Shown: positions 29,490 through 39,057 of the stretch, piece by piece
Numbering within the stretch: position 1 is the stretch's first letter
Layout of the letters: the number at the start of each line of letters is the position of its first letter
Assembly (NCBI RefSeq): GCF_009296315.1
Contig: NZ_WHLY01000002.1
Span: 3,392,501 to 3,456,500, forward strand
Length of the DNA stretch: 64,000 nt
Direction of reading: 5' to 3'
From: Salmonirosea aquatica
Lineage (GTDB): Bacteria; Bacteroidota; Bacteroidia; Cytophagales; Spirosomataceae
Notes under the pieces: generated by a model
Told to the model about the DNA's origin: nothing
Databases searched by the model: none
The model's input: the letters and a program-made list of their open reading frames with translations, nothing else
Position numbers and translations under genes: made by a program

Positions 29490-30338
29490 TCAGTAAGACG
29501 CATTCTGATGAAATTGAAGAAGCCCCGGCATGGGGCTTCTTTGTATGGTACCCAGGCGGAGGTTTTTCTCAATAAGTACCTCCGCCAGGATTTCCCGAAA
29601 ATGATAGGCCACCGAACCCGTGAAGTGAACGGGCAACTCCGATGCATTCGGATGCTTGCAGACATACGTAGCCAGAAAGGCCCGGAATGCATCGCCCACG
29701 AGACCACGAACAAAGGGTTCGGCCAGATGTTGGCTCAAGAAAGGTGAAAACGAGGCAAAATAGCGGTTGGGGAAGGGCTGCCGATAGGCCCGTTCAAGGA
29801 CGATGAAGCGTGAGACATCCGGAAAACTTGCTCTGAATGCCTCATGCAGACCGGAGGGCAATTCATTGTGCAGGTACTTTATCACCAACTGCTTGCCCAG
29901 GTACCCGCCGCTTCCCTCGTCGCCCAGCCAAAAGCCCAGCGATCCGATGTTATGAGTGATTTTTTCGCCGTTATATAGGCCGTTGTTGGCTCCCGTTCCC
30001 AGTATGCAGGCAATACCCGCTGCGCGCCCACATAGTGCACGGGCAGCAGCCAGCAGATCGCTATGTACCTCAATGGTGCCGGCTGTGGGGAAAAGCGCCG
30101 TCAGGGCATTCGTTACGGGTAGGCTGGTGGTCGCGTCGGCGCAACCTGCCCCGTAAAAGTAAATCTGTTCCACTCGGTGGGATTCAGTGTGGGAAAGTAC
30201 TTCCCTGCGCAGTATTTCGGCAATCACTTCCTGTGTCTGGTAAAAGGGATTAAAGCCCGCCGATTGAAAGCGGATGATTTCAGGGCCGAGGAGCAGCCAG
30301 TCGGTTTTAGTGGAGCCACTGTCGGCCAGAAGGATCAT
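29490..30338 (-). CDS. BadF/BadG/BcrA/BcrD-type ATPase, probable N-acetylglucosamine kinase
   Basis: 282 residues, the usual length of this ASKHA-fold sugar-kinase group. The N-terminal phosphate loop MILLADSGSTKTDWLL is typical, followed by IACILGTGANNGLYNG and GFWLGDEGSGGYLGKQL, matching GlcNAc-kinase-like members. It would phosphorylate an amino sugar in the cytoplasm, as in cell-wall or chitin sugar recycling; the substrate is inferred from the family. The start lies 1 nt after the stop of the upstream cytochrome b5-like gene, so they form a two-gene operon. Confidence 0.85.
   Translation of the reverse strand: MILLADSGSTKTDWLLLGPEIIRFQSAGFNPFYQTQEVIAEILRREVLSHTESHRVEQIYFYGAGCADATTSLPVTNALTALFPTAGTIEVHSDLLAAARALCGRAAGIACILGTGANNGLYNGEKITHNIGSLGFWLGDEGSGGYLGKQLVIKYLHNELPSGLHEAFRASFPDVSRFIVLERAYRQPFPNRYFASFSPFLSQHLAEPFVRGLVGDAFRAFLATYVCKHPNASELPVHFTGSVAYHFREILAEVLIEKNLRLGTIQRSPMPGLLQFHQNASY
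29518..29543 (+). terminator. Hairpin terminator of the giant gene, inside the 3' end of the convergent kinase gene
   Basis: AGAAGCCCC (29518-29526) pairs with GGGGCTTCT (29532-29540) around GGCAT, followed by a short T run. It lies about 45 nt past the giant gene stop and within the last codons of the minus-strand kinase gene, so it may act on both. Confidence 0.55.
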
Positions 30339-30339
30339 A

Positions 30340-30570
30340 CTAATTCTTTAATTTTCCGATAATGGTAAACCGTTCAAAAACCCGCGCCGTATGCGGGGCG
30401 TCGGGCAGTTCGTGGGTCAGATCCTGACCGGCCCAATGATCATAGTGTTTGCCCTCGCGCCACAGCCGCGAAGCCGAAACATCATAGATATTTCCCTCAA
30501 AAGCACACCAGATTTCTTCCCGGTCCTGGCCGTTTCGTAGTGCCAGCTGTGCACGAGTGTATTCTTTCAT
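30340..30570 (-). CDS. Small cytochrome b5-like haem/steroid-binding domain protein
   Basis: 76 residues forming a single domain: MKEYTRAQLALRNGQDRE, then WCAFEGNIYDVSASRLWREG, then GKHYDHWAGQDLTHELPDAPH. This matches the cytochrome b5-like/MAPR pattern in which W..G.HY...G.D.T surrounds the ligand pocket. The classical HPGG haem ligand motif is replaced by KHYDHWAG, so haem binding is plausible but not certain. There is no signal peptide or membrane anchor, so it is cytoplasmic. It is the first gene of a pair with the sugar kinase; a functional link is not obvious. Confidence 0.8.
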   Translation of the reverse strand: MKEYTRAQLALRNGQDREEIWCAFEGNIYDVSASRLWREGKHYDHWAGQDLTHELPDAPHTARVFERFTIIGKLKN

Positions 30571-30731
30571 AGAGTGGCCGGAGTGGGGTTGGTTTCTTTT
30601 CGGTAAAAACCTTTGAAAATGTAAGGGTAAATGTAGAAATTGTGATTGGGTTTGCTATAAACGTATCCGTGGGAATATAAAACAACGTGAAAAATTCGTT
30701 CTTTTGGGGAAAAATAAACCGTTTTGAGGAG

Positions 30732-31178
30732 ATGAAAAAATTTCAACCTGTTATCTGGAGCCTGGTTATGGCCATAGGATTGCTCACCGTTGGCTGCAAG
30801 AAAGATCCGCCACCCCTCTCGGAGCGCATCGCCAAGTCTTGGTCGGCCTCAACGGTACGGGAAGGCAGTACCGTCGTGTACACCGTGGGCGGAGCCAGTA
30901 ACGCGAAACCAGGTTATGCTAACTTCAAACTGGTTTTCAATAGCTCGGGATCCGTAACTTATACTGAATTCGACGGTAGTACCTTCACTGGCCAATGGGA
31001 ATTGAACGGGGATAACAAATTGATTCTTAAAAATCTAAATCCCCAGCCCACAGGTACCAACGGTACCATTGAGTTCGACATTACGTCGTTCGACGATACG
31101 ATGATGACCCTGACCCGTACTACGTCCAGTGTAAAAACAGGCAATACCATCAATCAGTACACGCTCTCGAATCCTTGA
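30732..31178 (+). CDS. Lipocalin-like lipoprotein of unknown function
   Basis: 148 residues from the ATG at 30732 (MKKFQPVIW). The frame is open 15 codons upstream, but this start gives a clean lipoprotein signal with lipobox LLTVGC. The mature part is a small beta-rich domain: SERIAKSWSASTV, FKLVFNSSGSVTY, GQWELNGDNKLILKNL, and a final TRTTSSVKTGNTINQYTL. The pattern of 'K.W....', 'F.....G....' and '..G.W.....' is typical of Bacteroidota lipocalin-like lipoproteins. Role unknown. A strong terminator follows. Confidence 0.75.
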   Translation: MKKFQPVIWSLVMAIGLLTVGCKKDPPPLSERIAKSWSASTVREGSTVVYTVGGASNAKPGYANFKLVFNSSGSVTYTEFDGSTFTGQWELNGDNKLILKNLNPQPTGTNGTIEFDITSFDDTMMTLTRTTSSVKTGNTINQYTLSNP

Positions 31179-31244
31179 TCAGCGAATATTGATTTCAAGA
31201 TATTGATTGTCAGAGTTTTATATAAATTTTTAAACGAAAAATAT

Positions 31245-31286
31245 ACAGAAGCCGATTCATCCCTGAGTCGGCTTCTGTGCTTTTTT
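31245..31286 (+). terminator. Rho-independent terminator after the lipoprotein gene
   Basis: ACAGAAGCCGA (31245-31255) pairs with TCGGCTTCTGT (31268-31278), extended by TCA/TGA past one mismatch, loop TCCC, then six T at 31281-31286. Confidence 0.85.
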
Positions 31287-31288
31287 GG

Positions 31289-31296
31289 TACCTTTG
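31289..31296 (+). promoter_or_regulatory. Candidate -7 element of thiL
   Basis: TACCTTTG fits TAnnTTTG, directly after the upstream terminator and 28 nt before the thiL ATG. It overlaps a GGTACC palindrome. No -33 TTG is evident. Confidence 0.4.
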
Positions 31297-31324
31297 TACT
31301 ACTTTCTACTTTGCCCCAATAAAA

Positions 31325-32353
31325 ATGCCCGAACAACGTACTGAGATAGCTTCCCTGGGAGAATTCGGCCTGATTGGCCGTTTGAGCGAAGCCTTTGAGA
31401 ATACCCGGCCTGATTCCATTACGGGTATCGGCGACGATGCCGCCGTCATCGACCTGGAGGCAGAATATGGCTTGCTGAGTACGGACCTGCTACTGGAAGG
31501 CGTCCATTTTGATTTGACCTTCGTACCCCTCAAACACCTGGGTTATAAGTCGATTGCTGTAAATATATCGGATATAGCTGCCATGAATGGGGTACCCGGG
31601 CAGGTGACGGTAAGTCTGGCCGTGAGTAACCGCTTTTCGGTGGAAGCCGTGGAGGAACTCTACGCTGGTATCAAAGCGGCCTGTGCCGATTTTCGCGTGG
31701 ACCTGGTAGGTGGAGACCTGTCGTCCTCGCGGTCGGGGCTGTTGATTTCCGTGAGTGTATTTGGAAAAGTAGCCAAAGACAAAATCGTATACCGCAACAC
31801 GGGCCGGCCCAATGACCTGCTGTGCGTCACAGGCGACCTGGGTGGAGCGTACCTGGGGCTACAGATTCTGGAACGGGAAAAACAGGTTTTCCTGGCCAAT
31901 CCGGGTATGCAGCCCCAACTGGAAGGTCATGATTACGTGATCCAGCGCCAGTTGAAACCTGAGGCGCGCATGGATGTCATCTTTGAGCTGGAAGAGGCCG
32001 GTGTGGTACCTACCGCCATGCTCGACGTTTCGGACGGACTGGCTTCTGATCTACTGCACCTGTGTTCACAGTCAAGTGTGGGCGCGCTGGTGTTCGAAGA
32101 AAACCTACCCATCGACGAGCAGACCTACCTGGCCGCTACAGAACTGAATCTGAGCCCTATTACGGCCGCCCTGAACGGTGGCGAGGATTACGAACTGCTG
32201 TTTACCATTCGCCAAGACGACTACGACAAGGTTAAAAACAATCCGAAAATCAGTGTAATAGGGTACCTGACCGATCAGGCTGCCGGCGCTAAGCTGGCCA
32301 CCAAGGGGGGCAACCACATACCGATCACCGCCCAGGGCTGGAACCACTTTTAA
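31325..32353 (+). CDS. thiL: Thiamine-monophosphate kinase
   Basis: 342 residues from the ATG at 31325 (MPEQRTEIASLGEFGLI). A start 16 codons upstream would lie in the preceding terminator. ThiL makes thiamine diphosphate from thiamine monophosphate and ATP in the cytoplasm. PurM-like fold motifs: TGIGDDAAVID (magnesium-binding aspartates), STDLLLEGVHFD, KSIAVNISDIAAMN, LVGGDLSSSR, MLDVSDGLASDLLHL and NGGEDYELLF. No TPP riboswitch was recognised upstream. Its last four bases overlap the convergent manC-type gene. Confidence 0.94.
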   Translation: MPEQRTEIASLGEFGLIGRLSEAFENTRPDSITGIGDDAAVIDLEAEYGLLSTDLLLEGVHFDLTFVPLKHLGYKSIAVNISDIAAMNGVPGQVTVSLAVSNRFSVEAVEELYAGIKAACADFRVDLVGGDLSSSRSGLLISVSVFGKVAKDKIVYRNTGRPNDLLCVTGDLGGAYLGLQILEREKQVFLANPGMQPQLEGHDYVIQRQLKPEARMDVIFELEEAGVVPTAMLDVSDGLASDLLHLCSQSSVGALVFEENLPIDEQTYLAATELNLSPITAALNGGEDYELLFTIRQDDYDKVKNNPKISVIGYLTDQAAGAKLATKGGNHIPITAQGWNHF

Positions 32354-33417
32354 CTATACCGCACGTCGATTTCCTTGGCCTCGGCCACCAGTTCCTTTAC
32401 CTTTTGCTCGTCATCCTTACGGCAGATCAGCAGGACCCCGTCGTATTGGGCCACAATGAATCCGTGCAACCCATTCACTACCACCAATTGGTCTTTCGGG
32501 GTTTTGATGATGCAGTCGCTGGTGTCGTGCAGCAGCAGGGTACCCTCCGCGACATTCTGGTTTTCATCTTTTTCGGAAATTTCATACAGCGATTTCCAGG
32601 TACCCAGATCCGACCAACCGAAGCTACTCAATACAACATGCACGTTGTCGGCTTTTTCCATAATACCGTTATCAATCGAAACACTTCCGCAGTGTGAGTA
32701 GGTCTTACCAATAAAGGCGGCTTCCTCGGCGGTGAAGTAGTGCTCGGTGCCTTCTTCAAACAATTCGGCTACCTCGGGCATGTATTTTCTTACGGCTTTT
32801 TTCAAGGCCTGTACATTCCAGACAAAAATGCCGGCATTCCACACAAAATCTCCGCTTTCCAGAAACTGGACGGCCAGCTCGTGGTGGGGTTTTTCGGTGA
32901 AAGTCTTCACTTTCTTCACCGTCATCTTATCGGGGATGTACTGGATGTAGCCATAGCCCGTGTCAGGCCGCGTGGGCTGGATGCCCAGTGTGACCAGGAT
33001 GTCGTCCATCCGGGTAGCGCCCAAGGCAACCCGGATGGTATCCCGGAATACATCTTCCTTAAGGATGATATGATCGGCGGGTGCTACCACAATATTGGCC
33101 TCGGGATCGCGCGCGGCGATTTTGTAACAGGCATAGGCAATGCACGGGGCCGTATTGCGCCGGTAGGGCTCCAGCAAAATCTGATCGTCGTCCAGGTGAG
33201 GGAGCTGCTGCTTGACCAAATCCCGGTATTCGCTGCTGGTGACGATGAAAATGTTCTCAGGGGGGCAAATTCCGTCGAAGCGGTCAACGGTTTGCTGAAG
33301 TAAAGACCGCCCCGTACCCAGCACATCATGAAACTGCTTGGGGTAGGTAGTACGGCTAAAAGGCCAAAAGCGGGTTCCAACGCCGCCAGCCATGATAATT
33401 ACATAGGTATTTTGCAT
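32350..33417 (-). CDS. manC: Mannose-1-phosphate guanylyltransferase
   Basis: 355 residues, the short form with only the nucleotidyltransferase domain and no fused isomerase. It makes GDP-mannose from GTP and mannose-1-phosphate for glycan synthesis. Motifs: IIMAGGVGTRFWPFSRTTYPKQF (shown in parts: GGVGTRFWP, YPKQF), ILLEPYRRNTAPCIAYA, VVAPADHII, VKTFTEKPHHE and FVWNAGIFVW. Adjacency to other sugar genes in this window (the glycosyltransferase operon lies ~8 kb away) fits mannose-containing glycans, but no direct operon link exists. Confidence 0.93.
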   Translation of the reverse strand: MQNTYVIIMAGGVGTRFWPFSRTTYPKQFHDVLGTGRSLLQQTVDRFDGICPPENIFIVTSSEYRDLVKQQLPHLDDDQILLEPYRRNTAPCIAYACYKIAARDPEANIVVAPADHIILKEDVFRDTIRVALGATRMDDILVTLGIQPTRPDTGYGYIQYIPDKMTVKKVKTFTEKPHHELAVQFLESGDFVWNAGIFVWNVQALKKAVRKYMPEVAELFEEGTEHYFTAEEAAFIGKTYSHCGSVSIDNGIMEKADNVHVVLSSFGWSDLGTWKSLYEISEKDENQNVAEGTLLLHDTSDCIIKTPKDQLVVVNGLHGFIVAQYDGVLLICRKDDEQKVKELVAEAKEIDVRYS

Positions 33418-33452
33418 GAAGGGGAAGATGTATGATAAAACACGTATAAAGA

Positions 33453-33460
33453 CAAAGCTA
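33453..33460 (-). promoter_or_regulatory. Candidate -7 element of manC
   Basis: Minus-strand TAGCTTTG fits TAnnTTTG, 36 nt upstream of the ATG at 33417. The -33 element is not clear. Confidence 0.35.
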
Positions 33461-33886
33461 GCATTTTTCCGTAACTAATCTTTTCTTAAAAAGGTCTCAA
33501 TTCCGATTGGCGCACCTAGCTCAGTCCCGAAAATTATAAATCTCAATTGGAAAGGAGAACGTCATTTGAACCTGCCACCATCCCGTTCGCTCAAGGTATA
33601 GGATGACCATTCGTGACCGATACCTACCTCAGATAAACCGAACCGTACCTGTTACAAAACGCCAGTTGTATTTGAATGGAGGGATAGGGAGATTTGTCTA
33701 GATCGTGGTTCTGCAACCCAACCATCAATCAGCTCATTTCGTCTTTTGGAAGCGATACAATACGAAGTAATTCATCCTCAACAAGATGCAATGTAGGGCT
33801 TTAATTTTATTTAATAATGTAAAGAAAAAATAGCACATAAATATTACTTATCTCTAATATTACATTCAAAAAGACAACAAACTTTT
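33461..33886. other. Intergenic region between manC and the TonB receptor gene
   Basis: Divergent spacer that becomes AT-rich toward the receptor gene. No gene, tRNA or known riboswitch was recognised, and GGTACC is absent. A promoter for the receptor must lie here but none stands out. Confidence 0.5.
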
Positions 33887-33893
33887 AAAGGAG
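33887..33893 (+). promoter_or_regulatory. Shine-Dalgarno-like site of the TonB receptor
   Basis: AAAGGAG ends 7 nt before the ATG at 33901. Such a site is unusual in this window, where nearly all genes lack one, and it fixes the start. Confidence 0.6.
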
Positions 33894-33900
33894 AAATGAT

Positions 33901-36900
33901 ATGAGAAAAGGATTTACAAACAGGGTGGCAGGTCTGTTCACAGGCTTGTTCGTTGCCCTGACCACTTGCCTGGCTTTCGGGCAGGATGGAACCACAAAAG
34001 TAGCAGGCAAGGTAACGGACGCGGCTACTAAAGACGGCTTGGTGGGAGTCAGTATTCAGGTAAAAGGTAAGGTAATAGGAACGATTACCGATATCGGTGG
34101 AAACTTTGAGCTAACCACTACCACCAATCCGCCGTTCACACTGGTGGTCACATCAGTAGGTTACGAAACGCAGGAAGTAGCTGTGAGTGGTAACCAAACG
34201 AATATAGCCGTAAGCTTAAACGAACAGGCCATTCTCGGACAGGAAGTCATCGTGTCGGCTTCGCGGGTAGAGGAGAGCGTTTTGCAGTCGCCCGTAGCGG
34301 TCGAGCGGATGGACATTCGGGATATCCGTAATACGCCCGCCGCCAGCTTCTACGACGCACTGGGCAACCTGAAGGGCATCGACCTCACCACGCAGGGCCT
34401 GCTTTTCAAGTCCATCAACATGCGAGGCTTCGGCGCAACGGGCAACCCCCGCACGGTACAATTGATCGACGGCATGGATAACGCCGCGCCGGGTCTCAAC
34501 TTCCCACTCGACAATATTGTGGGTATTCCGGAACTGGACCTGGAAAGTGTGGATGTACTGCCGGGAGCAGCCTCGGCGCTGTATGGCCCCAATGCCATCA
34601 ACGGCCTGATCCTGATGAATAGCAAAAGCCCCTTCCTGTACCAGGGGATAAGCGCGGTAGTGAAGACGGGCGTGATGAGCGCCAGCAATCGCGATGAAAA
34701 AGTGACACCCTTTTATGACGCCACCATCCGGTATGCCAAGGCTTTTAATAATAAGTTCGCCTTCAAGGTCAATCTGTCCTACATTCAGGCGAAGGACTGG
34801 CAGGCTACCGACTACACCAACCTTAACGTGGGCGGCGTGCAGGACGGTACGCGCGGTGCGGGCGTCAACAGTGACTACGATGGGCAGAACATCTATGGCG
34901 ATGAAGTACAGGCCAATCTAAGGACGGTAGGTCAGGCGCTGGTTACGGCCAAATTGCTTCCGGCCGCCGCTCTTGACCTTTTACCCAATGTCAATGTAAG
35001 CAGGACGGGCTATCAGGAAAGGGATTTGGTGGATTATAATAACAAGTCATTCAAAGCCAATATGGCACTGCACTACCGCATCAATGATAAAATCGAGGCC
35101 ATAGGGCAGGTAAATTATGGCTATGGTACCACAGTGTACACGGGTACGGGCCGTTTACTCGCTCCGGAACTTCAACCTGACGCAGGCCAAGCTGGAACTA
35201 CGCGCCGATAATTTTACGATACGCGCCTACACCACGCAGGAACGTTCCGGGGATTCGTACCTGTCGGGCTTGGTGGGTATCGCCATGCTCAATGAATTCA
35301 AGCCCCATGTGGCGTGGTTTGGCCAGTACGCCGGGGCGTTTGCTGCGGCACGCGGGCAGGGGGTACCTGAGGACCAGGCCTACGCAGCGGCCCGTGCCGT
35401 GGCGGATCAGGGAATGCCCATGCCCGGCTCCGAAACCTTTAACACCTCACTTGACAAATGGCGGAACACGCCCATCTCGCAGGGCGGCGGCAATTTTCTG
35501 GACAAAACCAACCTCTACCACGCGGAGGGCGTATATAATTTCAAGAATGAGATTAAAGTCATCGACCTGCTTGTGGGAGCCAACGTACGCCATTACCAGT
35601 TGCGCTCCGAAGGTACCCTCTTTGCCGACACCAAGGACGGTCGCGACGGGACGATCGGCATTACCGAGTACGGCGCCTTCGCTCAGGCCAGTAAATCTAT
35701 ATTTCAGAACCACCTGAAATTGACCGGTTCGTTGCGATACGATAAAAACCAGAATTTCGACGGCCAGTTTACGCCCCGGGTATCGGCCGTAACGACCTTT
35801 GGCAGCCACAACGTCCGGCTTTCCTACCAGTCGGGCTTCCGGATTCCTACCACTCAAAACCAGTACATCGACCTCGTAACGCCCAATGCTCTGTTGATCG
35901 GTGGCTTGTCGGAATTCAATAGCCGCTATAATCTGCAAAATGGGATTCTGCGCCAAAATCTGGATCCTGCCGTAATCGCTCTGTATGCCGCTAAGCCTGC
36001 TATACAATCACAGGCGCAGGCTTACGCTGTTGAAGCCATCACCCAACAGGTTAGGGCCAGCGTTATGGCGGCGGTGAATGACGCGGTGGCAGCGGGGCTA
36101 ATCCCTAACGATCCACAAGCCATTGCCGGGGCCGTTGAGCAAGGCGTAGCAGCCAAGCTGCCTGGTGCCCTGGCCGTCAATACCCCAATCGTAACCGCAC
36201 AGGTTCTGCCTGCGTTCGCACTCGCAGCCATTCCCAAGTACCAGGCTCCTACCCTAAAACCGGAGCGCATTGCCTCGTACGAAATCGGCTACAAAGGCAT
36301 TATTGCCCGGAAACTTTTCGTGGACGCCTACTACTATTTCAGCCAGTATACCAATTTCATTGGCAACACCGTCATTCTGGTACCCACGGCCCCGGCGGCC
36401 CCGGGCTTGCCCATCGAGTCGGGAGTAGGTAGTGCCAGTACGCGTATTGCGTACGCGCGGCCAGCCAATACCAACGAAAAAATCAATGTGCAGGGCTTTG
36501 CCATCAGCGCCGACTATTCACTGGCAAAAGGATTCTTTATCGGGGCCAACATGGCTAACAACGAACTGAATCGGTTTGTAACTACGCCCGAGCAGCAGTA
36601 TGCGGGCTTCAATACGCCAAAAAACCGCTATAACCTCAAATTTGGACGCCGCATTAGCACGGCCAACCCGATCGGTTTCAATGTGTCGTTCCGTCACCAG
36701 GATGCTTTCGTGTGGGAGTCGGGCTTTGTACAGCCCACCACCGCCACGGTACCTTTGTTTGGCAACACCACGGTGAAGGCCATCAATAACCTCGATGCGC
36801 AGGTGAGCTTCAAGCTACCGACAATCAAATCCATCGTGAAAGTCGGGGGTACCAATCTGGGTGGCAAACCTTACGTACAGGCCTTCGGCAGCGCGGCCAT

Positions 36901-36949
36901 CGGCTCGATGTACTATGTATCAGTTACATTTGATCAATTGTCGAATTGA
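33901..36949 (+). CDS. TonB-dependent outer membrane receptor (frameshifted)
   Basis: 1015 residues once one base is removed: the TTT at 35154-35156 should be TT, which joins frames 33901-35211 and 35117-36949 and restores GTGRYSLRNFNLTQAKLE. Signal peptide (to about 27, ending AFGQ), then a carboxypeptidase-like domain (VAGKVTDAATKDGLVGVSI), the plug (VIVSASRVEESVLQSPVAVE, MRGFGATGNPRTVQLIDGMD, VDVLPGAASALYGPNAINGL) and the barrel ending VSVTFDQLSN. It is not SusC-type: no SusD gene follows. Two Ala-rich helical inserts interrupt the barrel, near residues 470-510 and 690-780. Substrate unknown. A terminator follows. Confidence 0.88.
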
Positions 36950-36997
36950 TGAAGTAAAGGTAAGAGCTATCGAAGGTAAGTATAAATTAAAGTGAAC

Positions 36998-37036
36998 CCG
37001 GCTCACCCATATCCGAATGGGCGAGCCGGATTTTTT
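36998..37036 (+). terminator. Rho-independent terminator of the TonB receptor gene
   Basis: CCGGCTC (36998-37004) pairs with GAGCCGG (37023-37029), continued by CCCAT/ATGGG past one mismatch, loop ATCCGA, then a T run at 37031-37036. Confidence 0.88.
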
Positions 37037-37089
37037 GTAGCAGTTCGAAGGTACCTTAATTCAGGAATAGGCAAAACCAGCGCTGTGAC

Positions 37090-38337
37090 TCAACTTTCCT
37101 CAGCATCGTCCAGTGCCCGTACTTCGCGGAACAAATCCAGTAGCGACTCGCCGGGTACCTGCCCATCGCCCAGCTTGCTATTCTTGAAATAGTCGATAAA
37201 AAGCTCCTCGATGGAAAGCTTGTCGGGGTCGAGGCGGAGGCGTTCGGCGGCTTCGGCCTTGGCCTCTTTGGTTCTGATTTCCGGTATGATCGCCATCAGC
37301 GCCGGGTGGGCATCGAGCAACCGTTTCTTATCGGCCGACTCGAGGTAGGTTTCGGTCACCATCGTGATTTGCACCAGGTCGTCGCGGTGTTCTTCCAGCC
37401 AGGTCAGGGCATCGTCGACATGCTCAAACTTCCCCCGGTGCAGCTTCTTGCCCTGTTGGAGTTCAATGGGCCGGTACCCGACCAATTTTCCGGCTTCGGC
37501 TTCGATCAATACCACATACTTGGTCTGGTTGGACTCCGAGAAACTGTACCCAAGCGGACTGCTGGAATATACCACCGGGCAAGGTACCTTATCGACTACC
37601 TGGTAGCGGTGCAGGTGGCCAAGGGCCGTGTAGTGGATTTGGGCGGGAATGTTCTCGGAATAGACCACCTGCGCGCCACCGATGTTGAGGATGGGCCGCT
37701 CGTCCTCGGGCTCCTCGGGCATTTCGCCGCCTTTGCGCATCATGTACAGGTGCGTCAAAAGCATATTGAAGCCCGCATTGTCGAGGTACCCTTCGGCTAG
37801 GTGTTGCCAGTGATTCTGGAGGTGGGTCCGCAGGGCTTCTTCGGTATCGTCGAGGCCCAAAAAAGTTTTCAGCCTCTGCTCGTTGGCGTAGGGCGTGAGT
37901 AGAAGACGCAGGGGAAAATCGGCTTTGGGTAGCTTAATTTCTACGAATCCTTTTGCCACTTTCACCACCTCCACTCCGGCCTGCGTGCGGAAAGGCTTGA
38001 CTTCCGCATTGGGAAAACCCACGAAAATAATCCCACAGGCCCGCGCCATGGCGTCGGGTACCTCGATGCGCTCAGGCGAATCATGATTGCCCGCAATGGC
38101 GATGATGGCGCGCTTGCCATTGGCTGACAGACAATGCAAGGTACTGTACAGTAGCTCGGTGGCTTCGGATGAAGGACTGAAATTATCGAACAGATCACCC
38201 GCAATCACCACGCAGTCTACGGCTTCGCGGTCGGCTATTTCGCAGATTTCGTCCAGCACCAGCTTCTGCTCGTCCAGGCGGGGATAATGGTCCAGTTTCT
38301 TGCCAATGTGCCAGTCGGCGGTGTGGAGGATTTTCAT
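37090..38337 (-). CDS. sbcD: Exonuclease SbcCD, nuclease subunit SbcD
   Basis: 415 residues. The metallophosphoesterase active site is complete: DWHIGK, VIAGDLFDN, IAGNHDSPE, LLTHLYMM and ALGHLHRYQ, giving the Asp, His and Asn ligands for two metal ions. SbcD with the ATPase SbcC cleaves hairpins and protein-blocked DNA ends. The partner sbcC gene usually follows, but here the next gene downstream is on the other strand, so sbcC must lie elsewhere. The C-terminal region (LSIEELFIDYFKNSKLGDG) is the usual Mre11/SbcD tail. Confidence 0.93.
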   Translation of the reverse strand: MKILHTADWHIGKKLDHYPRLDEQKLVLDEICEIADREAVDCVVIAGDLFDNFSPSSEATELLYSTLHCLSANGKRAIIAIAGNHDSPERIEVPDAMARACGIIFVGFPNAEVKPFRTQAGVEVVKVAKGFVEIKLPKADFPLRLLLTPYANEQRLKTFLGLDDTEEALRTHLQNHWQHLAEGYLDNAGFNMLLTHLYMMRKGGEMPEEPEDERPILNIGGAQVVYSENIPAQIHYTALGHLHRYQVVDKVPCPVVYSSSPLGYSFSESNQTKYVVLIEAEAGKLVGYRPIELQQGKKLHRGKFEHVDDALTWLEEHRDDLVQITMVTETYLESADKKRLLDAHPALMAIIPEIRTKEAKAEAAERLRLDPDKLSIEELFIDYFKNSKLGDGQVPGESLLDLFREVRALDDAEES

Positions 38338-38428
38338 TATTGGCTATTGGCCGTCGGCCTTATTTTACTTAAAAATTAAAAACTGTAAAGGATCGTCCGG
38401 CAGAAGCAGGGGATGACCAACTGCCGAT

Positions 38429-38965
38429 TCATTCCTTGCCCACGTTAATCCACGCCATCCAGGTACCTTGGGCTTTCATCACCTGCTCGATCAGGTCACG
38501 CACGGCCCCAAAGCCGCCGTTGACGGGCGATACGTAGTCGGCAATGGCGAGGATTTCCTCCGCCGAATCGGCCGGACAGGCCCCCAGCACGGCAGTACGC
38601 GCCATCACTTCGTAATCGGGGATGTCATCGCCCATAAATACCACTTCGTCTTCATTGAGGTCGTTGTCGGCCAGATATTTTTCATAAATCGCCAGCTTGC
38701 CGTCGGGCGACGAGCCGATGAAAATATCCCTGACGCCCAAATATTCCAACCGCTTGCGTACTCCTACCTGATTTTGGGCCGAAATGATGGCCACCCGGTA
38801 GCCCATTCGGATGGCGCGATTGATGCCGTAACCGTCGCGCACGTGAAATGAGCGGGGCTGCTCACCGCTTTCGAGCGCCAGCACACGGCCGTCGGTCATG
38901 ACGCCGTCAATGTCGAAGATGAAGGATTTGATGCGCTGGAAGCGTGCGGTCAATGTGGAATCCAT
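38429..38965 (-). CDS. kdsC: 3-deoxy-D-manno-octulosonate 8-phosphate phosphatase (KdsC-like HAD)
   Basis: 178 residues from the ATG at 38963-38965 (MDSTLTARFQRIKSF); a GTG eight codons upstream is less likely. HAD subfamily IIIC motifs: FDIDGVMTDG (nucleophile and acid Asp), RVAIISAQNQ, and MGDDIPDYEVM (metal-binding Asp pair). No cap domain is present, as expected for the tetrameric KdsC fold. It removes phosphate from Kdo-8-phosphate on the way to lipopolysaccharide Kdo. In Bacteroidota such genes often sit beside a DUF2520 gene, as here, with an epimerase gene between them. Confidence 0.85.
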   Translation of the reverse strand: MDSTLTARFQRIKSFIFDIDGVMTDGRVLALESGEQPRSFHVRDGYGINRAIRMGYRVAIISAQNQVGVRKRLEYLGVRDIFIGSSPDGKLAIYEKYLADNDLNEDEVVFMGDDIPDYEVMARTAVLGACPADSAEEILAIADYVSPVNGGFGAVRDLIEQVMKAQGTWMAWINVGKE

Positions 38966-39057
38966 AGGATTGGGGTTTGGGTACAACACGAAATTAACGC
39001 TATTTTTGATTTTTATCCTACTTTCAAAAATCCTCCAACCCCGACAGACGGGTACCC

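Noticed and set aside
31179-31324. Possible TPP riboswitch upstream of thiL
   Set aside because: The conserved TPP-riboswitch core words are absent; the structure here is a plain terminator.
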